In this document: piece after piece, positions 26,862 to 37,995 of the stretch
How positions within the stretch are numbered: the stretch's first letter is position 1
Layout of the letters: every line of letters begins with the position of its first letter
DNA from: Nodosilinea sp. E11
Lineage (GTDB): Bacteria > Cyanobacteriota > Cyanobacteriia > Phormidesmidales > Phormidesmidaceae
Assembly (NCBI RefSeq): GCF_032813545.1
Contig: NZ_CP136520.1
Span: forward strand, 4,334,001-4,398,000
Length of the DNA: 64,000 nt
Reading direction: 5' to 3'
Made by a program: the position numbers and the translations under genes
Notes under the pieces: generated by a model
Databases searched by the model: none
Told to the model about the DNA's origin: nothing
The model's input: the letters and a program-made list of their open reading frames with translations, nothing else

Positions 26862-27242
26862 TTGAGATACCTCTGGTGTTCTAAAACTAAAGGCAAATAA
26901 ATCGAGATCGATAACCTTGCCGATTAAAGTTTGGACTACGGGTTAGCTGCCATTCCCGAACCCATTTACCTACATTGCTAACTACTATCAGGATCACAGA
27001 TCTTGACCTAAAACGCCAATAAACCCCGTGTAGACGCTCAATCTAAGTCCTTTAGTAGATAAACCAATTTTTACTTCAGGGCTAACCTAACCGCTTCCTG
27101 GCTCTGAGTTAAGTTTCGTACCATAAAACCAACGGCTAGCCCGAGTGATCCAGTTTGATGTTTCAAGTAGCCTTAGATTAAATAGAACAAGCGTCCCAAA
27201 GATGCTTTCCTTTAGTCACCTCTCTAAAGAGAGAGCCAAGCT

Positions 27243-27368
27243 ATGTACCATTCTATCGGCATGGCTGTGCATGACAGCTATTCCAGGGCGGGCTTTGCCC
27301 TAGCCGACGGAACCACCTATCAAGGTAACACGGTATTTGCCCTGCAATTAGCCAAACCGCTGAACTGA
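27243..27368 (+). CDS. Candidate 41-residue small protein
   Basis: An ATG at 27243 opens 41 codons ending at TGA. A purine-rich GAGAG (27231-27235) lies seven bases upstream. The peptide (MYHSIGMAVHDSYSRAGFAL onward) has a plausible composition, ending QLAKPLN. It is the only convincing frame in a 712-base gap, and a hairpin follows 19 bases after the stop. I recognise no family; it could be coincidence. Confidence 0.35.
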   Translation: MYHSIGMAVHDSYSRAGFALADGTTYQGNTVFALQLAKPLN

Positions 27369-27387
27369 AACCTAACCCACAAATAAA

Positions 27388-27409
27388 AACCAGCCGACGA
27401 GGGCTGGTT
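27388..27409 (-). terminator. Rho-independent terminator of the M48-like gene
   Basis: AACCAGCC and GGCTGGTT form an 8-bp stem with a six-base loop. Reading the minus strand, TTTTTATTT follows, so it ends transcripts coming from the gene at 27574-30117. It may act in both directions. Confidence 0.6.
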
Positions 27410-27573
27410 CATTTGCTGTGTTGAGAGTAGGAGAACCCAATACCTAACCAATCCAGCCGCCAATCCTTCAGAATTGGCTTGGAACCCAGGTATGTGTTTC
27501 TGTAAATCAATGTAACACTGGCAGCGCTTGATTGCAACACAACTTTACATTTTCTGATTTATTCGCTTGGTTT

Positions 27574-30117
27574 TTAGCCCCCCCTAACGATGATGATGAT
27601 GCCAATCAGGCTGCTCGTTAAGCTCAGTAGGGTGGCCCAGGCTGGACCATGGGCTTGAAAACGGGAGCGTTGATCCAGCTGAATCTGATGAATATCTACC
27701 CAGAGCATGCCTCCGCCGTAACGTCCCCAGCCCTTGACCGTTACTATGCGCCCTATCCACCGAAGCGGGTGATGACCTGCCTGAAGGAGGCCCTGAATAC
27801 TGCCTAGGGGCACGGGGTTAATCAGTTTTACCAAGCCAGAGGGGTCATCAAGGTAAAGTTCTTGGCACCCCCAGTTCTCTATCTTTACACTACCCCTGAG
27901 CTTGCCCCGTAGGGTTACCGGTTGGCCCTGAACGGGTAGGGGCGATGTGTTCTGTAGTAGGGCCGCAACGGTTCCACTGCTCAAGGTCGCGGTGGCTGGG
28001 GGGAGCTGATGTTCTGCATCAGGAAATAATGCATTGATCCGTACCATGAGTCCTAGGCCCAGACCTAGCCACAGACCGCCCCACAAAAGACTGGGGTCTT
28101 GATACAGCCAACTGAGGCGTTGCCAGCCTAGCCACTCGAAAATGCCTCCTAAAAACCAAAGCCCCATGGCTAGGCCTCCGCCCAGCATAAGACCGGCTAG
28201 GGGGGCTTTCTGAAGCCATAGCAGGAGGAGCGAAACGGTTGTGGTAGCGATCGCAGGCTGATGGTCTGAGCTGATGCTGGGTTGCCCCCGTAGCAAGGCT
28301 TGTTGGTTGAGCCAACGTAAGCGTTCTCCGAGCGGAATATGGGAGGCATTGACCCGCAGCCACTGCCGGTAGGGGTTTTGGCCATCCAGCGTTATCAGCA
28401 TCAGCGAGGAATCGGGTTGGGGCTCTGCTGAGATCAGCAAGCTACCAGGAGTAATGGCTTGCCGATGGCTGATTGGCATTAATATCTCGAGACTGATCTG
28501 GAGGGGATGCAGGGTGCCTTGCCGCTGGAGATGAGTGGCGATCGCCCCAGTTAGCTGCAACAAGCCTTCAGCTAGGTAGTCAGGATGCTGGGTCAGAGCT
28601 ACGGCGCGGCGATCGCCCCAGCTACAGCACAGCCGCGATAGCCATAGCGCGCTCTGCCGCAGCAGCCAAAATAAGCCGTAGAAAGTACTAGACAAAAGGC
28701 CAAGACTATTGCGAAGTAGTAGGTTGCTGAGGCCGTTGCCTACCTCAGCTAGCCACCGATAGCCACTGTGTAACAGTAGCAAAAGTAGCCCCATAGCCGA
28801 GAGTACCGGCATGCCGTTGACCATGCGGGCGAGTTCATAGCTGTAGAGTGCGGCTAAAGCCTGATCGGAATGGCTTTCGAGTAAACCCTGGCTGATAACA
28901 ATGCGAGTGTTGCGTGGCAGCCAACCATAGCTAAAGCACAACGGTGCTGGATCAGAAATCAGCCGCAGTTCCGGCAGTTGCCAATCTTGCTGACGACACA
29001 TTTGGTGTAGCAGGCGCAGGGCACTGGGGCTATGAGCCTGAAGCTGGCGGGGCGTCAGCGGCTGCTGACGGTGCCAGCGGGCTAGGGCAAAATCCAGTAT
29101 CCAAGGGCTGGCCAGAGCGAGCAGCACTAGACCGATCACAATCCATAGTGTGTAGGACTGCTGGGCACCGGGCAGGCTGAGCCGCAGGGGCCAGCGTACC
29201 CAGCGTAGGCCGCTATCCACGGTTCTGAGGGCAGCATGAACGGCCCAGTTGATCGCCCACAGCACGGCGATCGCGGTTAATCCCTGCCCCGCCCACAGCT
29301 CTAGCGGACGTTTGGGTAGAGGTCTTTGAGGCTCAGATCGAGGCTTGATGGAGCTGGTCTTAGGAGCTACCGTCTGAGCGGTAGAACGTTGGCCTGCAGC
29401 CGACTGGCTTAGTAGCCGTGATGGCGCTGACTCTAGGGGCGGTTCTAAGCGTTGCCCTGGGGCTTGCTCGGAGGCCGCTTCCGGCTCTGACTGTTGGTTG
29501 AGCTGTTGATAATGAAACAGCGAGCGGTATTCAGCCTCAGGAGCGCTGGGGTCACGGTCAATGTCGTTGGGGGTAAAATCCTCATCCCTGGCTGCTCCAG
29601 GCCACGGTGATGGCGACGGCCCCGACGCTGCTGCTGGAGGCGTTTGGCGTGGCGGCTGGGGCGTACTCACCGTACCTTCTAGCGGTACAAATCCGCTTAG
29701 ATCCGACCGGCTAGCCTGGCCCCTCGTGGGTTTAGCCGGCGGTTGAGCCTCTGCTGGCGGGGTTACCCCCTCTGCTGGCGGGGTTACCCCCTCTTTTGCT
29801 TGAGGCAGCTGGCTTAATGTTTGCTTAGCCCACTGACTTGCTGCGGGGGAATCACTGTCTAGCAGCTGGCGGCAAACTCTTCTAGCCTGAACAAGCTGAC
29901 CCAGTCGTTGGTGCGATCGCACCTGGCCCATCAGGGCTTTAGGGTAGTAGGGCGAACTCGGTGGCAGTTGCCCTAACCGCCGAAACAGTACCAGAGATTG
30001 AGCATACTGGTGGCCTTTGAACGCGGACACCGCCTGGCGATACACCTCCTCTACCGATCTGCCGGGGCGACGATCGGAGTTTGGAGTAGGAGAATTAGGG
30101 TCTATGGGCTGGGCCAT
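27574..30117 (-). CDS. M48-like membrane pseudo-peptidase with TPR-like N-terminus
   Basis: The 847-residue protein has a helical TPR-like N-terminus (about 20-105), a long Pro/Ser/Gln-rich linker (105-275), membrane helices near 285-350, and an M48/HtpX-like region. The family position of the zinc motif HExxH reads LYSYELARMV (residues 424-433). Tyr427 and Arg431 replace both zinc-binding histidines, while Glu428 remains. Further membrane helices (about 440-480 and 650-700) and a C-terminal OB-like domain (PVTLRGKLRGSVKIENWG) follow. Catalysis is therefore unlikely; a structural or regulatory role is possible. The family call rests on flanking similarity (GLLESHSDQALAALYS, LWLSRLCCSWGDRRAV). 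Terminator follows at 27388. Confidence 0.75.
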   Translation of the reverse strand: MAQPIDPNSPTPNSDRRPGRSVEEVYRQAVSAFKGHQYAQSLVLFRRLGQLPPSSPYYPKALMGQVRSHQRLGQLVQARRVCRQLLDSDSPAASQWAKQTLSQLPQAKEGVTPPAEGVTPPAEAQPPAKPTRGQASRSDLSGFVPLEGTVSTPQPPRQTPPAAASGPSPSPWPGAARDEDFTPNDIDRDPSAPEAEYRSLFHYQQLNQQSEPEAASEQAPGQRLEPPLESAPSRLLSQSAAGQRSTAQTVAPKTSSIKPRSEPQRPLPKRPLELWAGQGLTAIAVLWAINWAVHAALRTVDSGLRWVRWPLRLSLPGAQQSYTLWIVIGLVLLALASPWILDFALARWHRQQPLTPRQLQAHSPSALRLLHQMCRQQDWQLPELRLISDPAPLCFSYGWLPRNTRIVISQGLLESHSDQALAALYSYELARMVNGMPVLSAMGLLLLLLHSGYRWLAEVGNGLSNLLLRNSLGLLSSTFYGLFWLLRQSALWLSRLCCSWGDRRAVALTQHPDYLAEGLLQLTGAIATHLQRQGTLHPLQISLEILMPISHRQAITPGSLLISAEPQPDSSLMLITLDGQNPYRQWLRVNASHIPLGERLRWLNQQALLRGQPSISSDHQPAIATTTVSLLLLWLQKAPLAGLMLGGGLAMGLWFLGGIFEWLGWQRLSWLYQDPSLLWGGLWLGLGLGLMVRINALFPDAEHQLPPATATLSSGTVAALLQNTSPLPVQGQPVTLRGKLRGSVKIENWGCQELYLDDPSGLVKLINPVPLGSIQGLLQAGHHPLRWIGRIVTVKGWGRYGGGMLWVDIHQIQLDQRSRFQAHGPAWATLLSLTSSLIGIIIIVRGG

Positions 30118-30288
30118 ACGCCACTACAGGGTAGAAATGTTCAAGCATAACCAACTATTCCCATTCTGGTCTTTAGGCTTACCCTAAGGCAAAAGCTAAG
30201 AACCCAAGATAATTGGGGTGAAGCACCCTGGCTGAGACTCTCAGCTGCATCCTAGACTAAACATCACTGCTCACGGTGCCCCTGCCTT

Positions 30289-31035
30289 ATGATCGCTCTC
30301 AGCCTGTTTGTGGCCAGTTTTGTGGCCTGGTTCCTCAGTATGCTGGCGGGTGGTGGTAGCCCGTTTATTCTAATTCCCATGATCTCTTTGCTCTTGGGGG
30401 CTCAGGCTGTAGCGCCAGTCATTACGACTGGGCTGCTGATTGGCAATACGCAGCGAGGGCTAGCATTTTGGGACGATGTTGACTGGGCGGTAACTGCTTG
30501 GTACGTACCAGGGGCTTTGGTCGGAGCCGTAATTGGTTGCTACGGGCTGACTCAAATCCATGCGGAGGGGCTACAACTTTTACTGGGTGTGGGGCTGCTG
30601 GTGATGGTGGCCAACTATCTATTCGCCTCTCAAGACAGTCAATTTACCCTCAAGCTGTGGTACTTCTTGCCTTTGTCGTTAGTCAACGCCATTGGCTCTG
30701 GGCTAATTGGCAGCACCGGCCCTGTCATGAACCCGGTATATCTTAGTTACGGTCTAGAAAAAGAAGCGATGGTCGCGACCAAAGCGCTGAACAAGGCCGT
30801 GCTACATCTGGTTAAGCTAACCGCCTATGCAGCCTTTGGGAGCCTTAACCGAGAGTATTTGCTCTACGGGCTGGTGATTGGGCTAGGCGCAATTCCAGCT
30901 AATTGGTTGGGCAAGAGGGTGCTGGCCAAAATGTCTGCTCAGCAGTTTCGTCAGTTGGTGTTTGCCTTCGTCGCCGTCAGCGGCGTGGCCATGATTTGGC
31001 AGCAGCGTCACTTTTTAACGGTCTGGCTGATGTAA
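30289..31035 (+). CDS. TauE/SafE family sulfite exporter-like permease
   Basis: The 248-residue protein has about eight membrane helices and the TauE/SafE repeat signatures LAGGGSPFILIPMIS near the N-terminus and IGSGLIGSTGPVMNPVYLS in the middle. Members export sulfite, organosulfonates or other anions; the substrate here is unknown. It stands alone on its strand. Start is the ATG at 30289. Length is typical and no damage is visible. Confidence 0.88.
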   Translation: MIALSLFVASFVAWFLSMLAGGGSPFILIPMISLLLGAQAVAPVITTGLLIGNTQRGLAFWDDVDWAVTAWYVPGALVGAVIGCYGLTQIHAEGLQLLLGVGLLVMVANYLFASQDSQFTLKLWYFLPLSLVNAIGSGLIGSTGPVMNPVYLSYGLEKEAMVATKALNKAVLHLVKLTAYAAFGSLNREYLLYGLVIGLGAIPANWLGKRVLAKMSAQQFRQLVFAFVAVSGVAMIWQQRHFLTVWLM

Positions 31036-31192
31036 CGCTAAGTATCTCAGGGCCTTGGTTGCCAATCTACCTACCCGGGGACAACAGCTGATACCAAATC
31101 CGAATTGCGTAATCCTGATTTTCAAACGGCCAAACTTTAGGGGTACATGTCATGCGCCTGCTGAACCGGGGGTAGGCAAATAGACTTTAGGA

Positions 31193-32488
31193 TTACTCGG
31201 GGACAACAGCTTGATGGATGGGTTCATCTGCTGTTTCAGCCAGGTCGAGCAGCGTTTCAACCAGACTGTAGAGAGACTCTTCATCAGCCCCCGAGAGCTG
31301 GCGATCCTTGAGATCAGTTAGGCCCCGAGCCAGCTCGGTGGCCCGGTTTTTGTAATCCCGGTGAGCGGTGAGCATGTCTTCAAAGATGGTCTGCTCAATT
31401 TCAATGCGGTTTTGGCCATCTCCTAAGGGAGTTTGGTAGGCTACGTCTTCAACGTCGTATTTAATCAATACCATGAGGGCATTGCAGGCGGCTTTGATGG
31501 CTTCTTGGAGACGACGAGTATCGAGCTCCAGGCGATCAAACCCGACTTGGCCCGTGATCCTAAGCTCTAAAATAGGGGCGGTGTCCCCTTGGTGTTGGGC
31601 CGCCGCGGCGATCGCCTGATCTATCGCCAACTGCATCAACTCATCTAAGCTTTCTTGCCCCTTAGCTACCAGCTCTAAGCGAACAATGGGTCGCTGAAAG
31701 TAGCCTGTCTGAAGTTGGGCATTAACCCCCTCAGCAGATAGATCTACGAGGTAAGCGCCACGCGGATAACGGCTTTCCTCCACATTGTTGGCCTCTAGAG
31801 AACCGGGGTTAAACACCCAGCCCTCAGCGGTATAGTTTTTGTGGATGTGGCCTAAGGCCAGATAATCTACCCCCGCTGCCTTAAGCGGCAGCAACTCGCT
31901 GTAGCGCAAGGCCCCAGCGTAACGGGCAATTTGCCCCTCAAGGCCGTGGTGAAACATTAAAACCGTATGGGTAGGACCAGGGGGCAGAGCGCTAATCGCA
32001 TCGGCCAGCAGTTCAATGGCGCGGGATGCCGTGGCTCCATACCAGTTGGAGCCAATTACTCGCACGCCACAGGGTAGGTCAATGTAACCACCGGAGCGCG
32101 TGCGCTCATCCCAAGCTGTCAACCGATGTTGGGCATCGGCTCCGTCGTTGGGTTCCAACAGCTTAAGTAAGTCCCACTCCGACAGGTACTTGAGCCAGCT
32201 AGTACGAGTGCCGTAGGGACGATTATCGTGGTTGCCCTCGATCGCCACCACTGGAATATTGGCCTGCTTGAGTGCCTGGAGACACACCTGGGCCTGGTTG
32301 AGGGTCGCAGGCTTAATGTTGCGATGCTCAAAGAGGTCACCCGCGATCGCCACAAAATCTACGCCTGCCTCAATGGCATAGCGCTCTAGCACCGTTTGCA
32401 GGGCGCGAAAAAAATCCTTGGTGCGCTCTGGGGTATCGTAGCGGTCAAACCCCAGATGAATGTCGGCAATATGGAGAAACTTGGCCAT
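31193..32488 (-). CDS. SbcD-like DNA repair exonuclease subunit
   Basis: The 431-residue protein is a calcineurin-type metallophosphoesterase of the SbcD/Mre11 group. All metal motifs are present: DIHLGF (8-13), GDLFEHRN (50-57), GNHDNR (84-89), FHHG (about 185) and GHIHKNY (about 221-227). The C-terminal capping and helical parts follow. SbcD works with the ATPase SbcC to process DNA ends and hairpins; no sbcC is in the window. prfA lies upstream on the same strand with a 38-base gap, so it could be read through from the ribosomal cluster. Confidence 0.9.
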   Translation of the reverse strand: MAKFLHIADIHLGFDRYDTPERTKDFFRALQTVLERYAIEAGVDFVAIAGDLFEHRNIKPATLNQAQVCLQALKQANIPVVAIEGNHDNRPYGTRTSWLKYLSEWDLLKLLEPNDGADAQHRLTAWDERTRSGGYIDLPCGVRVIGSNWYGATASRAIELLADAISALPPGPTHTVLMFHHGLEGQIARYAGALRYSELLPLKAAGVDYLALGHIHKNYTAEGWVFNPGSLEANNVEESRYPRGAYLVDLSAEGVNAQLQTGYFQRPIVRLELVAKGQESLDELMQLAIDQAIAAAAQHQGDTAPILELRITGQVGFDRLELDTRRLQEAIKAACNALMVLIKYDVEDVAYQTPLGDGQNRIEIEQTIFEDMLTAHRDYKNRATELARGLTDLKDRQLSGADEESLYSLVETLLDLAETADEPIHQAVVPE

Positions 32489-32525
32489 AGCCCAGCCTGC
32501 GATCGCAACCCCCCCAGGCTAGCAC

Positions 32526-33647
<1,122 letters not shown>

Positions 33648-33692
33648 CTAGCCAGAATGCCCAACCCTCACGCTCTGCAAGGAAAGCAATTC

Positions 33693-33941
33693 CTAAGCTT
33701 TGTCGGCAGCCTTGTCCTCAGAGGTAGCCGAAGTATCAGCCATGCCGTACTTGCGCATAAAGCGCTCAACACGACCCTCGGTGTCAATAATTTTTTGGGT
33801 GCCAGTATAAAAGGGGTGGTTTCCCGACCAGACATCTACGCTGAGCTGGGGTTTGGTAGAGCCAACGGTCATAATCTCTTTACCGTCGCAGAAAACCTTA
33901 GCTTCGGGGTACCAGGTGGGGTGAATATCAGGCTTTGCCAT
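33693..33941 (-). CDS. rpmE: 50S ribosomal protein L31
   Basis: An 82-residue L31 (IHPTWYPEAKVFCDGKEIMTVGSTKPQL, then VWSGNHPFYTGTQKIIDTEGRVERF). Only one cysteine is present, so this is the form without the four-Cys zinc site. The C-terminal tail (DTSATSEDKAADKA) is an acidic extension. It bridges the 30S head and the 50S central protuberance in other bacteria. It lies between rpsI and prfA as in other cyanobacteria. Confidence 0.95.
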   Translation of the reverse strand: MAKPDIHPTWYPEAKVFCDGKEIMTVGSTKPQLSVDVWSGNHPFYTGTQKIIDTEGRVERFMRKYGMADTSATSEDKAADKA

Positions 33942-34056
33942 AGCAGTAGGTTAAAACAACATCAACAGCAGAAACGAGAGCAGTCAGGAAAATTTCTAAC
34001 TAGAAACCTGAAACGGCATTCCAGTAGAAAATGCCTGAACCATCCCCATACAAAGT

Positions 34057-34470
34057 TTAACGCTTAGAGAACTGAGGAGCCTTACGAGCTTTCTTCAGGC
34101 CATACTTCCGACGTTCCTTAGCCCGAGGATCACGAGTTAAGTAGCCTTCAACCTTCAAAGGCTTCCGGTTCTCAGGGTCGAGCTCACATAGGGCGCGAGC
34201 CACGCCCAGACGAATTGCATCAGCCTGACCAGTCAGACCCCCACCCTTGACATTGACTAGAACGTCATAGGCATTTTCGAGACCAAGAACCTCTAGGGGA
34301 GCCTTGGTGGCGTTGAGATAGGCCGGATTGAACTGCAAGTAGTCATCCCCAGGCCGCTTGTTAATTACCAGTTGACCATTACCAGGTACTAGGCGTACCC
34401 GTGCGATTGAGGTCTTACGGCGGCCGGTACCCCAGTACACAGCCCGTTCAGATTGATCGGTAGCCTGCAT
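34057..34470 (-). CDS. rpsI: 30S ribosomal protein S9
   Basis: A 137-residue S9 with [19 protein letters not shown] at the N-terminus and the basic C-terminal tail [16 protein letters not shown], which reaches the P-site tRNA. Start and rplM stop overlap by one base, giving translational coupling with L13, the usual pairing. Length is typical. Confidence 0.96.
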   Translation of the reverse strand: MQATDQSERAVYWGTGRRKTSIARVRLVPGNGQLVINKRPGDDYLQFNPAYLNATKAPLEVLGLENAYDVLVNVKGGGLTGQADAIRLGVARALCELDPENRKPLKVEGYLTRDPRAKERRKYGLKKARKAPQFSKR

Positions 34471-34928
34471 TATTTCGCTTCTCCAGGAATAGTGTTGACA
34501 ACATGGATTTCAGGATTTTGAGCCTGGTGGGGATGCTCTGATCCAGCGTACACCTTCAACTTGGTGAACTGCTTACGACCGAGAGAATTCTTGGGTAGCA
34601 TGCCTTTTACGGCCTGTTCAATGATCCGCTCAGGAATACGAGCCTGGAGCTTGTCAAAGGTTTCTACCTTCATACCGCCGGGGCGACCCGAGTGGCGTCG
34701 GTAGAGCTTGTTCGTAGACTTGCGACCGGTAACCACCACTTTTTCAGCATTGACTACAACGACAAAGTCGCCGGTATCCATGTGGGGGGTGAAGGTCGGC
34801 TTATTTTTGCCGCGCAGGATAGTCGCAATCTCAGTGGCCAGCCGTCCCAGGCGCTGACCTTCAGCGTCGATTACGTGCCACTGCCTCTGAATAGAATCGG
34901 TGGGGGGAATGTAGGTCTTAGTAGTCAT
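34470..34928 (-). CDS. rplM: 50S ribosomal protein L13
   Basis: A 152-residue L13 with [33 protein letters not shown] and the conserved [19 protein letters not shown]. It is an early-assembly 23S rRNA binder. It sits 69 bases downstream of truA and overlaps rpsI by one base, in the order truA-rplM-rpsI expected for cyanobacteria. Confidence 0.96.
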   Translation of the reverse strand: MTTKTYIPPTDSIQRQWHVIDAEGQRLGRLATEIATILRGKNKPTFTPHMDTGDFVVVVNAEKVVVTGRKSTNKLYRRHSGRPGGMKVETFDKLQARIPERIIEQAVKGMLPKNSLGRKQFTKLKVYAGSEHPHQAQNPEIHVVNTIPGEAK

Positions 34929-34997
34929 AGCGCTTGAGCTGCCTTTCTTGGATGAACCACACTAATGAAACAAACGAGTTAAAAAAACTGGAAAAAC

Positions 34998-35870
34998 TTA
35001 GGCCACTGATGACCCCCAAAAGAAGTGAGGCTGGGCGTCAAACCACACGTCTTGAGCGAAGGGATTATCGTCGTATCCTACCCGGAGTAGACATAAGCCT
35101 TGGGCCGGGGCGGCATACTTGACCCTATGACGCTGGCGCTGTTGCCAAAGGTGACCAAACTCTATCGGTGTGAGGTCGCCGCTACCGACTTTGACCACCA
35201 AACCCATAATCAGCCGTACCATGCCGTATAAAAAACCCTTGGCTTGAAGCTCAACCGTGAGAAATGTGTCTTGACGACTACACTCGGCAGCTTGCAGATC
35301 TACCCAAGAATGACTCTTGCCCGATCGCGCCCGGTGAAAGGCAGACATATCGTGGTGGCCCACCATAGCATCAAGCGCCGTCTGAATTTTGCCCTGGTCT
35401 AAGTAGTGGCGATAGTAGTGCCACACGAAGGGACGCACAAACAGGTTAGGCTGCTGCCCCGTGTAAAGGGTATATCGGTAGCGCCGCCAACAGGCCGAAA
35501 ACTGGGCATGCCAGGTATCGGCCACCCTTGCCGATGCTCGAATCAGAATGTCATCAGGCAGTCGAGCATTTAACACATCAGCCCAGCGGTGAGCCGGGAT
35601 AAAGTTAGGGGCATCAAAGTGAGCTACCTGAGCCGCTGCATGAACGCCACTATCGGTACGACCAGCTCCACTGAGACGTGCGTCATAACCCAATACGGAA
35701 CGAATCGCTGCTTCGATCTCGCCCTGCACCGTACGGGCATTGGGTTGCCACTGCCAGCCGTGGAGATGAGTGCCGACATACTGCACAACTAGAGCGACCC
35801 GCTGAGTTTGTTCAGCAAACTCGGCAGGCTGGCTTTCTAAGCTGCGCTGTATGGGTGACGACTTCTCCAT
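34998..35870 (-). CDS. truA: tRNA pseudouridine(38-40) synthase TruA
   Basis: From the ATG at 35870 the protein has 290 residues; a TTG 13 codons upstream is possible but adds no conserved residue. The catalytic aspartate lies in SGAGRTDSGVHAAAQVAHF, and the RNA-binding FHRARSGKSHSWVDLQ and FLYGMVRLIMG segments are present. TruA makes pseudouridine at positions 38-40 of tRNA anticodon arms. It is embedded between rplQ and rplM as in other cyanobacteria. Confidence 0.94.
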   Translation of the reverse strand: MEKSSPIQRSLESQPAEFAEQTQRVALVVQYVGTHLHGWQWQPNARTVQGEIEAAIRSVLGYDARLSGAGRTDSGVHAAAQVAHFDAPNFIPAHRWADVLNARLPDDILIRASARVADTWHAQFSACWRRYRYTLYTGQQPNLFVRPFVWHYYRHYLDQGKIQTALDAMVGHHDMSAFHRARSGKSHSWVDLQAAECSRQDTFLTVELQAKGFLYGMVRLIMGLVVKVGSGDLTPIEFGHLWQQRQRHRVKYAAPAQGLCLLRVGYDDNPFAQDVWFDAQPHFFWGSSVA

Positions 35871-35921
35871 AAAAACGGGCAAAGGACTAAAAATAACGAC
35901 GTTAGACAAGCCAGCAGCGCA

Positions 35922-36272
35922 CTAGGTCAACTCAATGATGGCCATCTCAGAGTTGTCGCCACGGCGACGAACAGTTCTGACGATGCGAGTATAGCCACCA
36001 TCGCGAGCACCATAGCGCTCACTTGCTTGGCTGAACAGGGCGTGCACTAACTGCTTATCGTAGATGTAACCCATCGCTTGGCGTCGGGCAGGCAAAGAGC
36101 CATCCTTGGCCAATGTGATCATGCGATCGGCTTCTTCGCGCACAGCCTTAGCCCGAGCTTTGGTTGTGGTGATTCGACCATGGCGGATTAACTCGGTAGT
36201 CAAGGAGCGAAGTAGGGCCTTACGCTGGTCTGCGGGCTTCCCTAATTGATGAACGCGACAACGGTGACGCAT
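35922..36272 (-). CDS. rplQ: 50S ribosomal protein L17
   Basis: A 116-residue L17 starting [20 protein letters not shown], with [19 protein letters not shown]. It sits between rpoA and truA. It lies near the peptide exit tunnel in the 50S subunit. Length and order are normal. Confidence 0.96.
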   Translation of the reverse strand: MRHRCRVHQLGKPADQRKALLRSLTTELIRHGRITTTKARAKAVREEADRMITLAKDGSLPARRQAMGYIYDKQLVHALFSQASERYGARDGGYTRIVRTVRRRGDNSEMAIIELT

Positions 36273-36398
36273 GACACTGAACTCAGGTGAACAACAAAAC
36301 TACACGTAACAGGAGAAACATAAGGGGAGGGGCAGCTTAGCCCGCTCACTTGGCCTGCTCCTAGTTAAACCTAAGGTAAGGGTTAAAAAACCGTAGCC

Positions 36399-37346
36399 TT
36401 AAGCGGTCTTAGAAGCTTTTTCTAAGGGGAGAGTAATACCAAGTCGCTCTTGGAGCGCTTCGATCACTTCTTCGGCAGACTTTTGACCGAAGTTCTTAAT
36501 CTCTAACAGATCTTCTTGGCTGAAATCCAATAGATCGGCTACAGAGTTAATTTGGGCTCGCTTCAAGCAGTTGTAGGCCCGCACTGACAGCCGCAATTCC
36601 TCAATAGGAATCTGATTATTCGGATCTTCTTCCTTAACTTCTTCGTCAAATTTAGGCTCTAAGGTGACATCCTTGAGTGGCATAAACAGCCCCACTAGAA
36701 TGTCTGCTGCCTGACTCATGGCCTGCTGGGGAGTAATGCTGCCGTTGGTCCAGATGTCCATGATGAGCTGGTCACGCTGCATGGAGCCAGAAACAACTAC
36801 TTCCTCAACGGTATAGTTGACCTTTTTGACCGGCATGAAAATCGAGTCAATTTGAATGAAATCGAGCGCAGTAGCATCATCTTTGCTCCGCTCGACGGCT
36901 CGATAGCCCTGCCCGCGCTCAATTCTGAACTCCATTTCTAGAGTGCAGCCGTCGGCAACGGTAGCGACGTACTGTTCTGGATTCACCACCTCTACTTCCG
37001 AGGGCAGTTCAAAATGCCCAGCGGTCACCCTAGCCGGACCCTGCACGAGCAAGCGGCCAATCTGAGGCTGGCTCGAGTAGCTCCGCAGGGTAATCTCCTT
37101 CATATTGAGGAGAATATCCAGCACGTCTTCTCGAACGCCTGTAATCGTAGAGAATTCGTGAGTAGCACCAGCGATTCTCACCGCTGTAATAGCTACCCCC
37201 TCAAGATTAGACAGCAACACTCGGCGGAGGGCGTTGCCCACTGTAGTGCCCTGGCTACGCTCAAGGGGCTCGATCACAAAGCGACCGTACTGACTCTGAT
37301 CGTCTTCAACGACAGACTCTACGCAATCAACATGAAACTGTGCCAA
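36399..37346 (-). CDS. rpoA: RNA polymerase alpha subunit
   Basis: The 315-residue protein has the assembly domain (FVIEPLERSQGTTVGNALRRVLLSNLEG near the start) and a C-terminal alpha-CTD (LRLSVRAYNCLKRAQINSVADLL, EIKNFGQKSAEEVIEAL). The CTD binds UP elements and activators. Linker is acidic (about 230-245). It follows rpsK by 70 bases. The length fits the cyanobacterial subunit. Confidence 0.97.
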   Translation of the reverse strand: MAQFHVDCVESVVEDDQSQYGRFVIEPLERSQGTTVGNALRRVLLSNLEGVAITAVRIAGATHEFSTITGVREDVLDILLNMKEITLRSYSSQPQIGRLLVQGPARVTAGHFELPSEVEVVNPEQYVATVADGCTLEMEFRIERGQGYRAVERSKDDATALDFIQIDSIFMPVKKVNYTVEEVVVSGSMQRDQLIMDIWTNGSITPQQAMSQAADILVGLFMPLKDVTLEPKFDEEVKEEDPNNQIPIEELRLSVRAYNCLKRAQINSVADLLDFSQEDLLEIKNFGQKSAEEVIEALQERLGITLPLEKASKTA

Positions 37347-37416
37347 AATCCTGCCTCCCTTTAACCTCGCGATGAACCCGGTTCGCGATAGACCTGGCCA
37401 ATGATACCTCTAACCC

Positions 37417-37809
37417 CTAAACTCGGCGACGCTTGGGCGGACGACAGCCGTTGTGAGGAATGGGGGTAACGTCACGGATTAGAGTGATCTCTAATCCAGC
37501 TCCTTGTAGAGCACGAATTGCAGTTTCTCGTCCGGCACCAGGACCACTGACCATAACTTCTATCTGACGCATGCCTTGATCCATGGCTCGCCGTGCAGCG
37601 CTGTCTGCCGCCGTTTGGGCCGCAAAAGGAGTCCCTTTTTTGGCACCCTTAAATCCGCTAGACCCGGCGGAAGCCCAGGAAATGGCTTCTCCCGACTGGT
37701 CAGTGATAGTCACAATGGTGTTGTTGAAGGTAGAGCGAATGTGAGCTACCCCACTGGGCACATTCTTTTTGCTTTTGCGAGGTCCGGTCTTTCGGGTTGG
37801 TTTGGCCAT
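37417..37809 (-). CDS. rpsK: 30S ribosomal protein S11
   Basis: A 130-residue S11 with [34 protein letters not shown] and the C-terminal [19 protein letters not shown] tail. It forms part of the 30S platform near the mRNA exit. It lies between rpsM and rpoA as expected. Confidence 0.97.
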   Translation of the reverse strand: MAKPTRKTGPRKSKKNVPSGVAHIRSTFNNTIVTITDQSGEAISWASAGSSGFKGAKKGTPFAAQTAADSAARRAMDQGMRQIEVMVSGPGAGRETAIRALQGAGLEITLIRDVTPIPHNGCRPPKRRRV

Positions 37810-37995
37810 GGCGTTGTCACTAAATTCTATTCAACGAAACTTGAAGTCAATAGAAGCACTGCTCGATTAACTCAGGTCAGCAGCTCACTGAGGAGCAGAC
37901 TGCTAAACAGTCAGAAAAACTCGCCACATGGGTCAGCGAGCTTTATTCATTCCAAAACCCCGAAACCCATGGGGATTCAGGGTACAGAATTGAAC

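Larger units (their letters stand above)
26862..27573. other. Long gene-poor region upstream of the RRM gene
   Basis: These 712 bases lie between two minus-strand genes. They contain the putative long 5' region of the RRM gene (cold-inducible RRM genes commonly have one), a plus-strand 41-codon candidate gene at 27243, and a hairpin at 27388-27409. No repeat or tRNA is seen. Confidence 0.45.
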
